Source: Pomphorhynchus laevis (lineage: Eukaryota; Acanthocephala; Palaeacanthocephala; Echinorhynchida; Pomphorhynchidae). From it: a DNA stretch of 64,000 nt. Below, one piece after another: positions 21,401 to 28,849 of the stretch. The number at the start of each line of letters is the position of its first letter. Position 1 is the stretch's first letter. Location: assembly GCA_012934845.2 (NCBI GenBank), contig WNNJ02001797.1:62001-126000 (forward strand), given 5' to 3'. The translations under genes and the position numbers were made by a program. The notes under the pieces were generated by a model, which was not told the DNA's origin, made no database searches, and was given only the letters and a program-made list of their open reading frames with translations.

Positions 21401-23778
21401 AACGGAGCTCATCAGTACCGTGACTTTAATAATCATCCATAGGCACCTTAACACACGCTTTAACAATGTCTAAAGCTCGAAAAATATATATATTTTAATT
21501 TATTATATATATATTCACATGCACGTCAGAATCGACTACCGGGGTGCTTAAAAAAATAATCGTACAATAATTGACGGGGGTATATGAGCCGAAATCTCTT
21601 TACTTGTGTAAATAAATTAATAGCCTGCTTCTCGATTAATTCATTAATTTATTCGTTTTAATATTTTTAAAATAATTTTTTTGCTTACAAGTATATTACT
21701 ATTTTTTAATATTATATATAAGTATTTAGATAAAATTTGACCAAGCTTTATTTGCGATTTATTTAAAAACGTTTTCGGGTTACCCCTTCGTCAGTAGCAC
21801 AACACAATATTCTACAACCTGTACGTAGTACATATACACATATACTATGTGGTAGACATGGAAGAATCTACACTATGCAAATTTAATATTTTCTTTTTAG
21901 TGATCTAAATTTAATTTTTTCTTCGATAGTTCAGTCATTAATTGCGCAGTCTAATATAGTTGCCTTTTTCTGCAATGTAAATTTGTTAGTTTACCGCTGG
22001 TTATCTTTATTTCAAAAAAAGGTGGTAAAACTTACTCTGAATATGGCTAGCCGCCTTATCCCAGATATCCTTCTTCCTTTTGATCTGATACATACTTAGG
22101 TTGCTTCATATTTTCATTGAGTCACCAGTTTCTCCTACAAACTGTACATAACAGACGGTTTTATTCTCTTATAACTATATAATTCCTTTTAGTTTTGCAT
22201 ATATTTCAATTCTGAATTTTGTATTTTAGCCGAGTTGATACACTATTAAAATTGGCTAATGGTGACATGTCTGCACATGTTTTGCAACGTTCGTCACCAC
22301 AGTGTTCTGAACTGTTTTCTTTCTATTTCATTTGAACCTTTTTCATGGAAACTAGAGCTCGTTATAATTTATTTATCTTTCTTGGTGGTCGGTGACAAAT
22401 TTTAACATTCCTGTTTTCGATAACTGTTGTTTGTGTTGACTTTTTGATCGCAGATTGAATGACTTTATCATCTGTTTAATGAATGAAGGATTACATTCTA
22501 TAGATATTCTAATTGGCTGATCTACTGTTTGCTCAGTAATTAATAGCGCTTTTCTGTTTTTCTATTTAAATTTATTAATGACCACTTGAATTTGCCGTCG
22601 TTTATATCCTCGTCTTATTAAATCCTCATACAAACCGATCGTAGGTGATCGGTTTGTATGAGGAGGAAGTCATCATCTCGCGAGCATATTTTTAATCCGT
22701 CGTACCTCATTACATATTAAATTTCGTTTAATTTGCGGGGGTGGTAACTAGAAGCGTGAAGGTATACGGGCTTCTACGTTGGTTATCTAAAAACGCGTGT
22801 GTAGAGTGTAATTTTCCCGGAATACCTCAATTCCTATAAATGAAACCGTTTCTTGCAAAATATGTTCTAACTTAAACTTTAATAAGCTCTTGCAATTCAG
22901 ATTTTCCAAGCAAGCTCATTATATTTATTGTATGGTATACAATATATAAATATGTTATATAGTATGCAATATATTGTGTATTTTGTGTTTATTTGTAGGT
23001 TATGGAGAAATTATTAAAAAATTAATTATTGAAATTAGTTTAAATAATAAATAATACTTATCAAAACAGTAACTTAATTAATAAATAATCTAGATATGAA
23101 TATTAATTCAATTCACACAATAATTAATCCGACAAGATTCGCCAAATTAAATTCATTTTGCAATATTTTTTGTTTAAAGCTGAAGCAGCTACATCTGACA
23201 GTAGGTGGCATCCGATAAGTGGAGACATCAATGAAACAGCATATCAGGACGTTGATATGGAATTAGCTGGAAATCACTCTGATTGTCAGCTATCTTCGTT
23301 AGAAGAAAAGTGCGGAATGTCAAGAGGAAACTCAAGAGCATGCCGAAACGTTCGTGTGATATCTTCGTCATCAGATGGAAGCGACATTACTCTAACGAAT
23401 GAATACTTTATTCCAAATAATAATTATTTATTCAAATGTGAATCTAATATAGTACCTGAAATTAACAACGACAATTTTTATGTCAGTTCATCCGGTAAAA
23501 CTGAGAATAATGACTCTGATGAATCTTGGAGATTATCGTCACCGAGTAGTGAATTCGACGAATGTTGTAAATTAGTAAACAGTGCAAATTGCCAATTTCC
23601 AAACAATGTTGGTCAAGAATCAAATCCAGATGAACGGATGTCTAGCAAACCTGTTATTACTGAAAGTCATAAGGATTCCGATGTCTACTACTGCTCCGAA
23701 GCGTTTGATACTGATTCTGATGACGTAAAGTCGGATGATAGCAAAGATCCAGATTATGTATTACCAAGATCGTTTTAA
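3391..23778 (+). CDS. Multi-exon host gene, family not recognised (overall span; exons listed separately)
   Basis: Nine exons can be chained with AG/GT borders and matching phase: 3391-3482, 4450-4551, 9073-9210, 9258-9347, 11191-11711, 11767-11798, 14418-15449, 15503-15568, 23180-23778. Phases agree at every junction (0,0,0,0,2,1,1,1), which random ORFs would not do. The first exon starts with two bases of a split codon, so the gene begins further upstream. The product is hydrophilic. The N-terminal 110 residues look helical; the rest is Ser/Asn/acidic-rich, with SUMO-interaction-like motifs (ILVVDSDEE; VRVISSSSDGSD) and psi-K-x-E sites (IKVE, IKNE). A nuclear, SUMO-linked role is inference only. 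A missed exon in the 9.3-11.2 kb intron is possible. Confidence 0.72.
4450..4551 (+). CDS. Host gene exon 2
   Basis: A T-rich tract ending in AAAG precedes the exon and a consensus donor GTAAGT follows. It encodes 34 residues (KFQRIIEMSFDDLIKEIQHI...), phase 0 on both sides, amphipathic and probably helical. Confidence 0.68.
4552..5937. other. AT-rich intron sequence
   Basis: Long runs of A and T with short AT palindromes; no coding or RNA feature seen. Confidence 0.5.
5938..6234 (+). pseudogene. Broken small ORF in host-gene intron, unknown
   Basis: An ATG at 5938 opens a frame (MDNRIVQNKNEKLYVNDL...) that ends in TAG near 6058; a second frame, open from about 6052 to 6234 (SQAVSSLISLIKSHINT...), looks like its continuation after a frameshift. 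Hydrophilic, no recognised domain. It lies shortly before a LINE RT on the same strand and may be a remnant of that element's 5' part, or of an unrelated retrogene. Confidence 0.35.
6546..8325 (+). pseudogene. LINE reverse transcriptase (Jockey/I-type group), frameshifted
   Basis: The first frame (6546-6875) has NNKAAGPDQLCVEQIK, the usual RT motif 0/1 region; the protein continues in another frame from about 6835 with YKGKGD...NSYRGIALLN, SEQFGLRPHRSTVDAI, VNFKKAFDSVNRE (motif A; usual DF is NF here), GVMQGDPLSPIFFS (motif B) and LYADDLAI (catalytic). Near 8130 another frameshift leads into a CFFCGDRC...SHVFKCP cluster, the CCHC finger seen at LINE C-termini, ending in a stop near 8307. The endonuclease is not visible. 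The element sits in the 4.5-kb intron between host exons 2 and 3, in the same orientation. Confidence 0.85.
8326..9072. other. LINE 3' remnant and AT-rich intron
   Basis: The first 150 bp keep the composition of the LINE and may be its 3' UTR; the remainder is AT-rich intron with no feature seen. Confidence 0.45.
9073..9210 (+). CDS. Host gene exon 3
   Basis: Acceptor TTATTTGCAG, donor GTGAGT. It encodes 46 residues (LLSSGLNPKCCFDMLGNG...) in phase 0 and ends with a helical stretch (LIQSIQTLRTTIVEYLTAS). Confidence 0.75.
9258..9347 (+). CDS. Host gene exon 4
   Basis: A very short intron (47 bp) separates it from exon 3. Acceptor TTTGTTTAG, donor GTAAGT. It encodes 30 residues (FEEYSKGIVKEVDRLDLLRS...) in phase 0. 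Confidence 0.75.
9348..11190. other. AT-rich intron
   Basis: No convincing exon seen. A near-palindromic ATCATC/GATGAT cluster lies around 10930-11000, and a TTGTTCTAGAGAG motif occurs twice near 9660-9705. Low-complexity AT tracts dominate. Confidence 0.45.
11191..11711 (+). CDS. Host gene exon 5
   Basis: Acceptor CAAATTTTAG; donor GTATAA inside an A run. Phase 0 start, phase 2 end. It carries NEILVVDSDEEFE, a hydrophobic core followed by Ser/acidic residues as in SUMO-interaction motifs, then two psi-K-x-E sites (IKVE and IKNE). The middle (THVKNSNISENDVYALTF...) looks folded and helical. The frame continues past the donor to a stop at 11766, so intron retention would end the protein. Confidence 0.72.
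11767..11798 (+). CDS. Host gene exon 6, 32-nt microexon
   Basis: AG at 11765-11766 and GTTAGT at 11799 bound a 32-nt exon that converts phase 2 from exon 5 into the phase 1 needed by exon 7, adding about ten residues (EHSPRRNAMK). The phase match is the main support. Confidence 0.6.
12225..12600. repeat. Local duplication with CACGTG-containing palindromes
   Basis: ACTACAAAGTTTAT followed by ATATCACGTGATC occurs at 12226-12255 and again at 12530-12555. Between them are further ATCACGTGAT and GTGATCAC palindromes. The TTATTTTCAAAT block near 12407 recurs near 12920. Confidence 0.6.
12656..12877 (-). pseudogene. Orphan ORF of unknown origin
   Basis: A 73-aa frame with a mixed, non-repetitive composition (NRYVEYIIERVVSSSDCEVK...). 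The VVSSSDCEVK stretch recalls the SUMO-interaction-like VISSSSDGSD of the last host exon, so it could be a fragment of a related gene copied in opposite orientation. No start or splice evidence. Confidence 0.3.
13517..13858 (+). pseudogene. C-terminal fragment of Penelope-like RT ORF
   Basis: An uninterrupted 113-aa stretch beginning MNIKLTSIKTNFNLYCKDN and ending SGKFLWMDNK-stop. The same C-terminus occurs at 43272-43529 (minus), and the region just upstream matches RT copies at 32272-32562 and 36345-36608. It is the domain after the RYIDD catalytic core; the catalytic part is lost from this frame. Confidence 0.75.
13926..13990 (+). ncRNA. Conserved interleaved-helix (pseudoknot) RNA in Penelope-like 3' UTR, copy 1
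   Basis: Perfect complements: GGCCCC (13926-13931) with GGGGCC (13957-13962); CTGCTATG (13933-13940) with CATAGCAG (13975-13982); AGGAG (13949-13953) with CTCCT (13986-13990). All three pairs interleave. The same sequence appears at 33398-33462 and 43140-43204, and a diverged one at 56916-56979. Confidence 0.6.
14418..15449 (+). CDS. Host gene exon 7 (large)
   Basis: Acceptor GTCTTTAG; donor GTAAGG after GCAGGG. Starts with two bases that complete the codon from the microexon and ends with one. It encodes 343 residues: a basic N-terminus (FKIYYDKFVNWCHTRVTD...), a long Ser/Asn-rich, Cys-containing middle (CMTDCKNCSNN; CFRNCNIPCACN), and a strongly basic patch (NKRKKRKPVRRP) that resembles a nuclear localisation signal. 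No named domain recognised. Confidence 0.75.
15503..15568 (+). CDS. Host gene exon 8
   Basis: A 53-bp intron precedes it; acceptor CGCTATAG, donor GTAATG. Phase 1 on both sides. It encodes 21 residues including NTFCCKTQCDE. Confidence 0.65.
15619..15750 (+). CDS. Possible alternative terminal exon, SUMO-interaction-like motif
   Basis: After a TTAG near 15627 the frame that fits exon 8 phase is open through LIDDFVILDFSSKVDEDT to SVKQ and a TAA at about 15748-15750. DDFVILDFSSKVDED resembles a SUMO-interaction motif (hydrophobic core plus Ser/acidic), as in exons 5 and 9. Most of it lies inside the right arm of the inverted repeat, and the same peptide is encoded on the minus strand of the left arm at 2637-2755. 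Could be an alternative 3' exon or a fossil; no transcript evidence. Confidence 0.35.
15635..16205. repeat. Right arm of the ~0.57-kb inverted repeat (partner 2188-2753)
   Basis: Reverse complement of 2188-2753 with scattered substitutions only, for example GTCATT versus GTTATT near the inner edge. Beyond about 16205 the two sides diverge into unrelated AT repeats. Confidence 0.85.
17535..17640. mobile_element. Short MITE-like element with terminal inverted repeats
   Basis: ATTGGAGCTGGATCAAA at the left and TTTGATCCAGCTCCGAT at the right are inverted copies flanking a core with TTTCGCTAACCTCTGTTAGC. The layout and recurrence at five or more sites fit a non-autonomous DNA element; no transposase is present here. 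Confidence 0.55.
18382..18405 (+). ncRNA. Hammerhead-like half motif (Penelope pLTR relic)
   Basis: CTGATTGA, then GGTT...AACC able to pair, then GAAACG: the catalytic-core order of a hammerhead with one extra base in the CUGAUGA box. No matching stem I/III partner seen, so probably inactive. Confidence 0.35.
18680..19200. repeat. Direct repeats of a Penelope-LTR-like unit
   Basis: TAAGTCAAG...ATTCGTAAAGTATTAAATG...ATTGAAACTG...TATCCATGTCACTT occurs at about 18690-18815 and 19065-19195. The first copy continues into an ACTCATCAGTA segment similar to the tandem repeats at 34.7-35.5 kb. The flank at 18590-18680 is a cluster of ATCACATTATAATGTGAT-type palindromes. Confidence 0.55.
19290..19790 (-). 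mobile_element. Hammerhead-bearing ~460-bp repeat, unit 1 (interrupted at its right end)
   Basis: Begins with TTGTTGTTACACCTGCCCTGG, as in the units near 20.72, 21.18 and 34.12 kb, and contains a hammerhead core at 19489-19530 on the minus strand. Its right end is cut by an RLE-LINE fragment; the CTTTAAAGTGTA block at the break recurs at 20690. Confidence 0.7.
19489..19530 (-). ncRNA. Type I hammerhead ribozyme, copy 1
   Basis: Minus strand reads ACGGTA-CTGATGA-GCTC-CGTTA-GAGC-GAAA-CGCA-TA-TACCGT. Stem I (ACGGTA/TACCGT) and stem II (GCTC/GAGC) are perfect and both core boxes are intact. The stem III tetranucleotide is CGCA instead of the self-complementary CGCG of copy 3, so stem III is weakened. 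Confidence 0.75.
19795..20695 (-). pseudogene. RLE-LINE 3' fragment: zinc cluster plus restriction-like endonuclease
   Basis: Open on the minus strand from about 20690; the upstream part has no ATG. Seen in order: CGRC...HALTC (zinc-binding), GLRHNGIRD, then a PA(Y)VLIHGD...AADFAVTHP endonuclease-like core, then an AVVETYGGWN block. Known members of this invertebrate RT family have RPAD in place of the RPAY seen here and end with a similar VETYGNW block (recalled). The first 237 aa after 20516 have no stop. It lies between two hammerhead repeats, apparently inserted into that array. The RT domain is absent. Homologous C-termini occur in the elements at 38.9-39.6, 45.9 and 60.8-61.5 kb. Confidence 0.8.
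20700..21160 (-). mobile_element. Hammerhead-bearing ~460-bp repeat, unit 2
   Basis: Full unit, head to tail with the next one: the TGTTGTTACACCTGCCC start recurs about 460 bp later near 21183. It includes conserved blocks CTCATCAGATCAAGAAATAG and GGCACCTTAACACACGC and one hammerhead core. Confidence 0.75.
20918..20959 (-). ncRNA. Type I hammerhead ribozyme, copy 2
   Basis: Same 42-nt layout as copy 1: ACGGTA/TACCGT stem I, CTGATGA box, GCTC/GAGC stem II, GAAA box. Stem III reads CACG. Confidence 0.78.
21165..21490 (-). mobile_element. Hammerhead-bearing repeat, unit 3 (partial)
   Basis: Shares the first about 310 bp of the unit, including the hammerhead, then breaks off after TAAAGCTCGAAAA into TATA repeats. 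Confidence 0.72.
21380..21421 (-). ncRNA. Type I hammerhead ribozyme, copy 3 (best match)
   Basis: Minus strand: ACGGTA, CTGATGA, GCTC-CGTTA-GAGC, GAAA, CGCG, TA, TACCGT. All invariant core bases are present. Stem III is the self-complementary CGCG, too short to close alone but able to pair between two molecules, as in known dimeric hammerheads of animal retroelements. Predicted cleavage is after GUA. Confidence 0.85.
21491..23179. other. Intron sequence with Penelope-type terminal relic
   Basis: 21773-21794 (minus) reads CTGACGA, GGG...CCC, GAAA, the hammerhead-like motif common in Penelope pLTRs. A perfect 17-bp inverted repeat with 6-nt loop lies at 22624-22663. No coding sequence seen. 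Confidence 0.5.
23180..23778 (+). CDS. Host gene last exon
   Basis: Acceptor TTGTTTAAAG; starts with two bases completing the codon from exon 8 and ends with TAA. About 199 residues, hydrophilic: VRVISSSSDGSD (SUMO-interaction-like), repeated acidic/Ser stretches (DSDESWRLSSPSSEFDE; DTDSDDVKSDDSKDPDYV), no folded domain recognised. A likely disordered C-terminal tail. Confidence 0.78.
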
Positions 23779-23913
23779 TTAACACATTTTAGCGTTCCAT
23801 CAAAGGGTTATAAAAGGTTTTTGCACTGACAAGGGGTGTATTTTATTTAAATAGTTATTCAGAATTTTCTGTCAGTATCTTTCTGTACACACCAATTCTC
23901 GTTGTACATTGAA

Positions 23914-23919
23914 AATAAA
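23914..23919 (+). promoter_or_regulatory. Polyadenylation signal of the host gene
   Basis: AATAAA lies about 135 bp after the stop codon of the last exon, followed by T/G-rich sequence (TTGTTGTAAAT). Confidence 0.55.
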
Positions 23920-23959
23920 TTGTTGTAAATATATTATACAAATATATTATGTTGTACAT

Positions 23960-24285
23960 TTACCAAATAATTACAAGGAATTTACTTTTGATTTTCATTT
24001 TGAAATCGGTAGCTTCCTTATCATCACAGATTTTATATCAATTGAATGAAATTTTGTAGATATCAAAACTCCATTCAATCAATTAATTCTATCAATTGAA
24101 TGGAGCGGGGTCAACAAACAAATTTATTTTTATATTTTTAAACGATTTAAAAACGTACAATTTGTTTAATTTTTACAAGGGATTTACTTTTGATTTTCAT
24201 TTTGAAATCGGTAGCTTCCTTATCATCACAGATTTTATATCAATTGAATGAAGTTTTGAAGATATCAAAAATCCATTCAATCAAT
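23960..24285. repeat. ~200-bp direct duplication downstream of the host gene
   Basis: GATTTTCATTTTGAAATCGG...CATCACAGATTTTATATCAATTG...CCATTCAATCAATTAATT occurs at about 23985-24090 and again at about 24190-24290. Confidence 0.7.
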
Positions 24286-24295
24286 TAATTTATCT

Positions 24296-25045
24296 GTTAT
24301 TTACAATTTATTGCTTATCTACTGTTTATTTCATTCAATTACAATTTATAATAATAAGGATTTTGTTATGAAATTATATTGAAGGAAATAAACAGTAAAA
24401 AACAATAAATAGTAGATAAAAGATAAATTGTATTAAATGAAAAAACAGCAGATAAACAATAAACAGTAGATAAAAGATAAATTGTATTAAATGAAATAAA
24501 CAGTAGAAAAACAATAAATAGTAGATAAAAGATAAATTGTATTAAATGAAATAAACAGTAGATAAGCAGTAAACAGTATAAAACAGATAAATTGCATTGA
24601 ATGAAAATTACATTAGATAAGCTATAAATAGTAGATAAAATATAAGTTATATTAAAGGAAATAAACAGTAGAAAAACAATAAATAGTAGATAAAAGATAA
24701 ATTATATTAAAGTAAATAAACAGTAGAAAAACAATAAATAGTAGATAAAAGATAAATGGTATTAAATGAAATAAACAGTAGAAAAACAATAAATAGAAAA
24801 TAAAAGATACATTGTATTGAATAAATAAACAGTAAAATGCAATAAATAGTAGATACAAGGTAAATTGTATTACATGAAATAAACAGTAGAAAAACAATAA
24901 ATAGTAGATAAAAGATAAATTGTATTAAATGAAAAAAAACAGCAGATAAGCAATAAACAATAGATAATAGATAAATATTGTATAACATATAAATTGTATT
25001 AAATGAAATAAACTGTAGATAAGCAATAAACAGTTGATATCTTAT
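24296..25045. repeat. AT-rich minisatellite (~55-62 bp units)
   Basis: A dozen or so imperfect head-to-tail copies of AAATAAACAGTAGA-AAAACAATAAATAGTAG-ATAAAAGATAAATTGTATTAAATG. The apparent minus-strand ORFs here are an artefact of the repeat. Confidence 0.85.
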
Positions 25046-25094
25046 TATTAAATCGTATTAATAATAAGGATAAAACTGTCTGTAAATAATATTA

Positions 25095-27655
25095 AGGATT
25101 TTGTTAAGAACTATATAATCACTAAAAAGTTTTAAAACGAAAAACATGAAGAAAAAGAAAACAGAAAACAAAGTCAGTTCAGTCGTTATTGGAGTCTTCA
25201 TTGTGTCACGGCCTCAGTTCCACTGGGATCTAAGCCCGTCAGCCAATCCAACACGTCGCTCTCCGACTGAACCATCCGGGGTCTCTCACTCCCCCGAAGA
25301 ATCCAATCGAGGCTGACTATTCTCGGTAATCGCGGATGAGGAGCTTAAGGAACCTTAGTATTTGCTATGGAGGACGTCCTCTTGAAAAGAAGACTAATCC
25401 CGAGATAACCCAAGCACCCCAGAGGCGCACTTGGGTTTTCCTATTCAATGACAGATGCTGAGCCCGTCATAGGGCCCACCTAGCTTTCTTCACAATACGT
25501 TTGAGTCTATCTAGGTCAGCTTTCGCTGACTAGTTCACCGTAATAGTGAACCCCAGGTATTTTACTTGACTTTGTGAAGGTAGGGAGTGATTGAGGCTGC
25601 AAAATGGAGGAAAGTGCAGAGATTGCTAATCTCTTAAGTTTCTTTTTGGCGGTAGGGGGCCATGAAAGACGACCATCTGCGATTTAAAGAAAACAAGATT
25701 GGATATGGGTAGCTGGTCTTTTAATCTTAAAAAGAAACGGATGATGTCAGAGACTACATTCTTGCACCTGCGTCCAAAGGACAGGGCTGTGGTATCATCA
25801 GCGTATACCACAAGATGTTGATCGCGTTTATATTTTTTGTAGAGTATAATGGAGGCAGCAAGATATAAGATTGGAGGAAGTGGGGATCCTTGAGGTACAC
25901 CCTTAATAGATAGAACTGATGTGCATCATGGTCGTCTTCATAGAAGAATCGCTTGGTATACAACAATATTTCCACCCTGTTAACAATTCTTGCAGGCAGC
26001 CCAAGGGACCTGAGAGAAGAGATAACAAAAGGAATGGAAATGCGGTCAAATGCAGCAGAAAAATCAAGAAAGACAGCCACAGCAAGCTGATGACTGTTAT
26101 CGTGACAAAACTGATACACTTCACATATTGCTGAATGGACCGAGCGATCTTTTACGTACCCATGAAAACCTTATGGAATTAAATTTTGCCTACTAAGATA
26201 GTCGTGGATTTTACGCCCAAGCGCTTTTTCGTAAATGGAGATGAGGAAGTTTTGAATCGAAATGGGACGCAAATCTTGAGAACAAAATCGATTTTTTTTG
26301 GGTAAAAACACACGTCGGCTAATATTTATGCCAGCAATATCGACGGGGAGGCTAGTAGCATTGTGATGGCGACCTACTTTCTCTGACTGTCTGTTAAAAG
26401 CTGACAGACCCGAGTGGAGAGTGGCGCGTGGGTTCTGAAGGTGCCCGGAAGTGGCCCCAGGAGTTAAGAATATCTGTGACAGATAGATCCCTACTTCTGA
26501 AGTCACACCAAGGCGGGATTGGTTGAGGAGATTGAGTGGATTCATAATTATGTAAGGATAGTGACTCTTCTAAAACTTTGTCAAGGCCTATGCTACTAAT
26601 CTAAACCAAGGCTTTATCCTTCCAGCAGACATAGTTCTCTTTCTTGAATATCTTCCAGAAGGAATTCTGAAAAGGGTAATGGTGAGCAATGCTTGCCCTA
26701 TCACTGCTCAGCAGGAACCTATATCTAGAGCTCCAGTATTCATTCGAGAGGGCCTGTCTGGCGGAAACAGAGATTGGGAAGATGTAGCATTTTAGTGAGG
26801 ACCTTGAGTTTTGTTGGATTGAGATTGTATATGCAACCTTTATAGGTAGTCTAAAACAACGCGGTGGCTTGCGATGAGCGGTAGGAATTAAATTCGGTCA
26901 AACTCTCATTACTAATTCTAAGGAAGGGTTGGATAGCTGCCTGAAAGAAGGCCACTCTGATGGGATCAAAGTAAAACCTCCTTCTAAGCAACGTATCTTC
27001 CTCTATCCGCAAGTGAATAAGGTCATTAGAGATGGTCTAATGTTAGTGTGACTTCTCAGTACAAATAAGTTTTAACAACCACTTCTTATGAACAAGTAAT
27101 ATGTCGAGGAGAGAATTACTTGTTAAGCAATGAAAGGTGAGGAAGGTGGTTTGTGAATAAGATAGTCGTTTCTATTTCTGCGGTTTGCTGCATTAATCCA
27201 ACGACCAGTTCTGTCGTTGAAGTCATCAAGTAACATATCATAGCCGCTACCCAATATACGATCTTGTATGTCACGGTTTTTATGAATTTCTCCTGGCCGG
27301 ATATGGATATTGGGGTGTAGATGTGCTTAAGGATAAATCGAGTAATGTCTGGGGACACGAATAAACTGCGTCCTTAAGGACTTTAACATCTGAATATCTA
27401 CCAGATAGAAGGCTAATGGCAGAAGCAACTCCCGAATTCTACTGAAGGATATTCAGTGAAAAAGGTTCTTGATTACTTTGCACTGTGTTAAGTTAGCTGG
27501 AGTGGGATGCCACCTCCTAGTCCGAACCGGAGGTGAGAAGGTTACCCTTCCCACACCCAGCCGGACAAGTTAGAGACACTTGTCCACGGGCGTTATCTTC
27601 ATTTCCCGTCGTGACCCCATCTGCCAATCTCTATAGGTTTCCATTCTGCTTGGTA
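25095..27655 (-). pseudogene. Decayed Jockey/I-type LINE, second copy of the 50.9-54.8 kb family
   Basis: Read on the minus strand: remnants of the ORF1 3' end (27.53-27.65 kb), endonuclease (27116-27358 and fragments), ISRRVF...QDLRPISIQNFLIS near 26.2-26.3 kb, SAAFDRISIPFV (motif A) at 26.0 kb, and YADDTTAL at 25.8 kb. Each block aligns with the better copy at 50914-54769, but stops and frameshifts are frequent. A homologous 3' end is recognisable (ACGGCCTCAG near 25.21 kb). Confidence 0.85.
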
Positions 27656-27813
27656 ATTGTTATAGGAGGCACTGTCTTAAGAGAAGGCAGGTTTGATTTC
27701 TTGGTAATTATAAGTTTTTTCGTGGGAGCATAGAAAAATCTTTAATCATTATATATTGATAATATATATGAAAAATACTTGAAAATGAAATTTTAAGTTT
27801 CTAACATTGAAAT

Positions 27814-28847
27814 TTGAAATTTAAATTCAATTTTAATCTCGCTCGCTTAATATCCATGCAACAAGTGTCTAATAATACCATGATTGCATTAACTGCAAGC
27901 AGATTAATTGCTCTCATTAAAATTCATGGGATCAGACCAACAGGAATCGGTGATGTATACAGACGAATAATGTCCAAGGTAATCCTTAATATAGCTCGAC
28001 CACAGCTCCAGCATGTTTGTGGAACATTGCAACTATGCGCGGGTCAGCGTGCAGGTACTGAATGCGTCGTTCACGCTCTACGTGATTCCCTGTCTAATGA
28101 CCCTCAATCAAAACTGCTAACAATAGATGCCGACAATGCCTTTAACCGCGTGAACCAAAAGACTCCGTGGACTAATATACAGAAAGTATGTCCGGATCTG
28201 TCAACAGTTCTGCACAATATGTATGAACAACCTTCAAAACTAGTCTTCAACAACGAACGTATTCTGTCCAGAGAGAGTTTCACACAGGGTGATGTCTTTT
28301 CCATGGCAGCATTTGCAGCTGCCATCCTCCAGCTAATTTTGCGCACAAGGAAAAATGCTCCTTCAGTACGGCACTTGTGGTACGCTGACGACGGAAACCT
28401 GGCTGGCAGTCCCGAGGAGGTATTTGATGCATTTAGGTTCCTGCAAACACATGGTCCCCATTATGGCTTCTATATAAACTCTCGTGTGAAGTATACACGA
28501 ATGACCACACCTTATCTAATATTGAGTCTATCTTCTCAAGTACTTCTATCCCCATCACAAATGAAGGTTTATCAGTGTTGGGATCACCCATTGGCAGCCA
28601 AGAATATATCGAGAGATCCATTCACGAAGCTGTCGATAATTTAGTGAATTTTATCGCTCGCCTATCTGAAATTGGTCAGTCAGATCTTCAGATTGCATAC
28701 ACATCATTGACGAGGTCAATCCAACATAAATGGATATACATGCAGAGGTCATGTAGATGTTCTCCTGACTGGTTCTACCCGCTTGTAGGTCTTTTAGCAA
28801 GGTTGAGGTTGCAGCACATGTGGGGCGAGACAGAGCATCTGCGGTGA
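27814..28847 (+). pseudogene. RLE-type LINE RT fragment
   Basis: RT of the same general family as 1-1995: GIRPTGIGDVYRRIMSK, TIDADNAFNRVN (motif A), SFTQGDVFSMAAFAA (motif B), LWYADDGNLAG (catalytic), YGFYINSR. A frameshift near 28560 moves the frame to 28575-28847 (GSPIGSQEYIERSI...). Truncated after the thumb; zinc cluster and endonuclease are missing. It abuts a Gypsy pol fragment at about 28850. Confidence 0.85.
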
Positions 28848-28849
28848 AG

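Noticed and set aside
24652-24988. Hydrophobic minus-strand ORFs that look like membrane proteins
   Set aside because: They are translations of the AT-rich minisatellite; the peptide repeats with the DNA unit.
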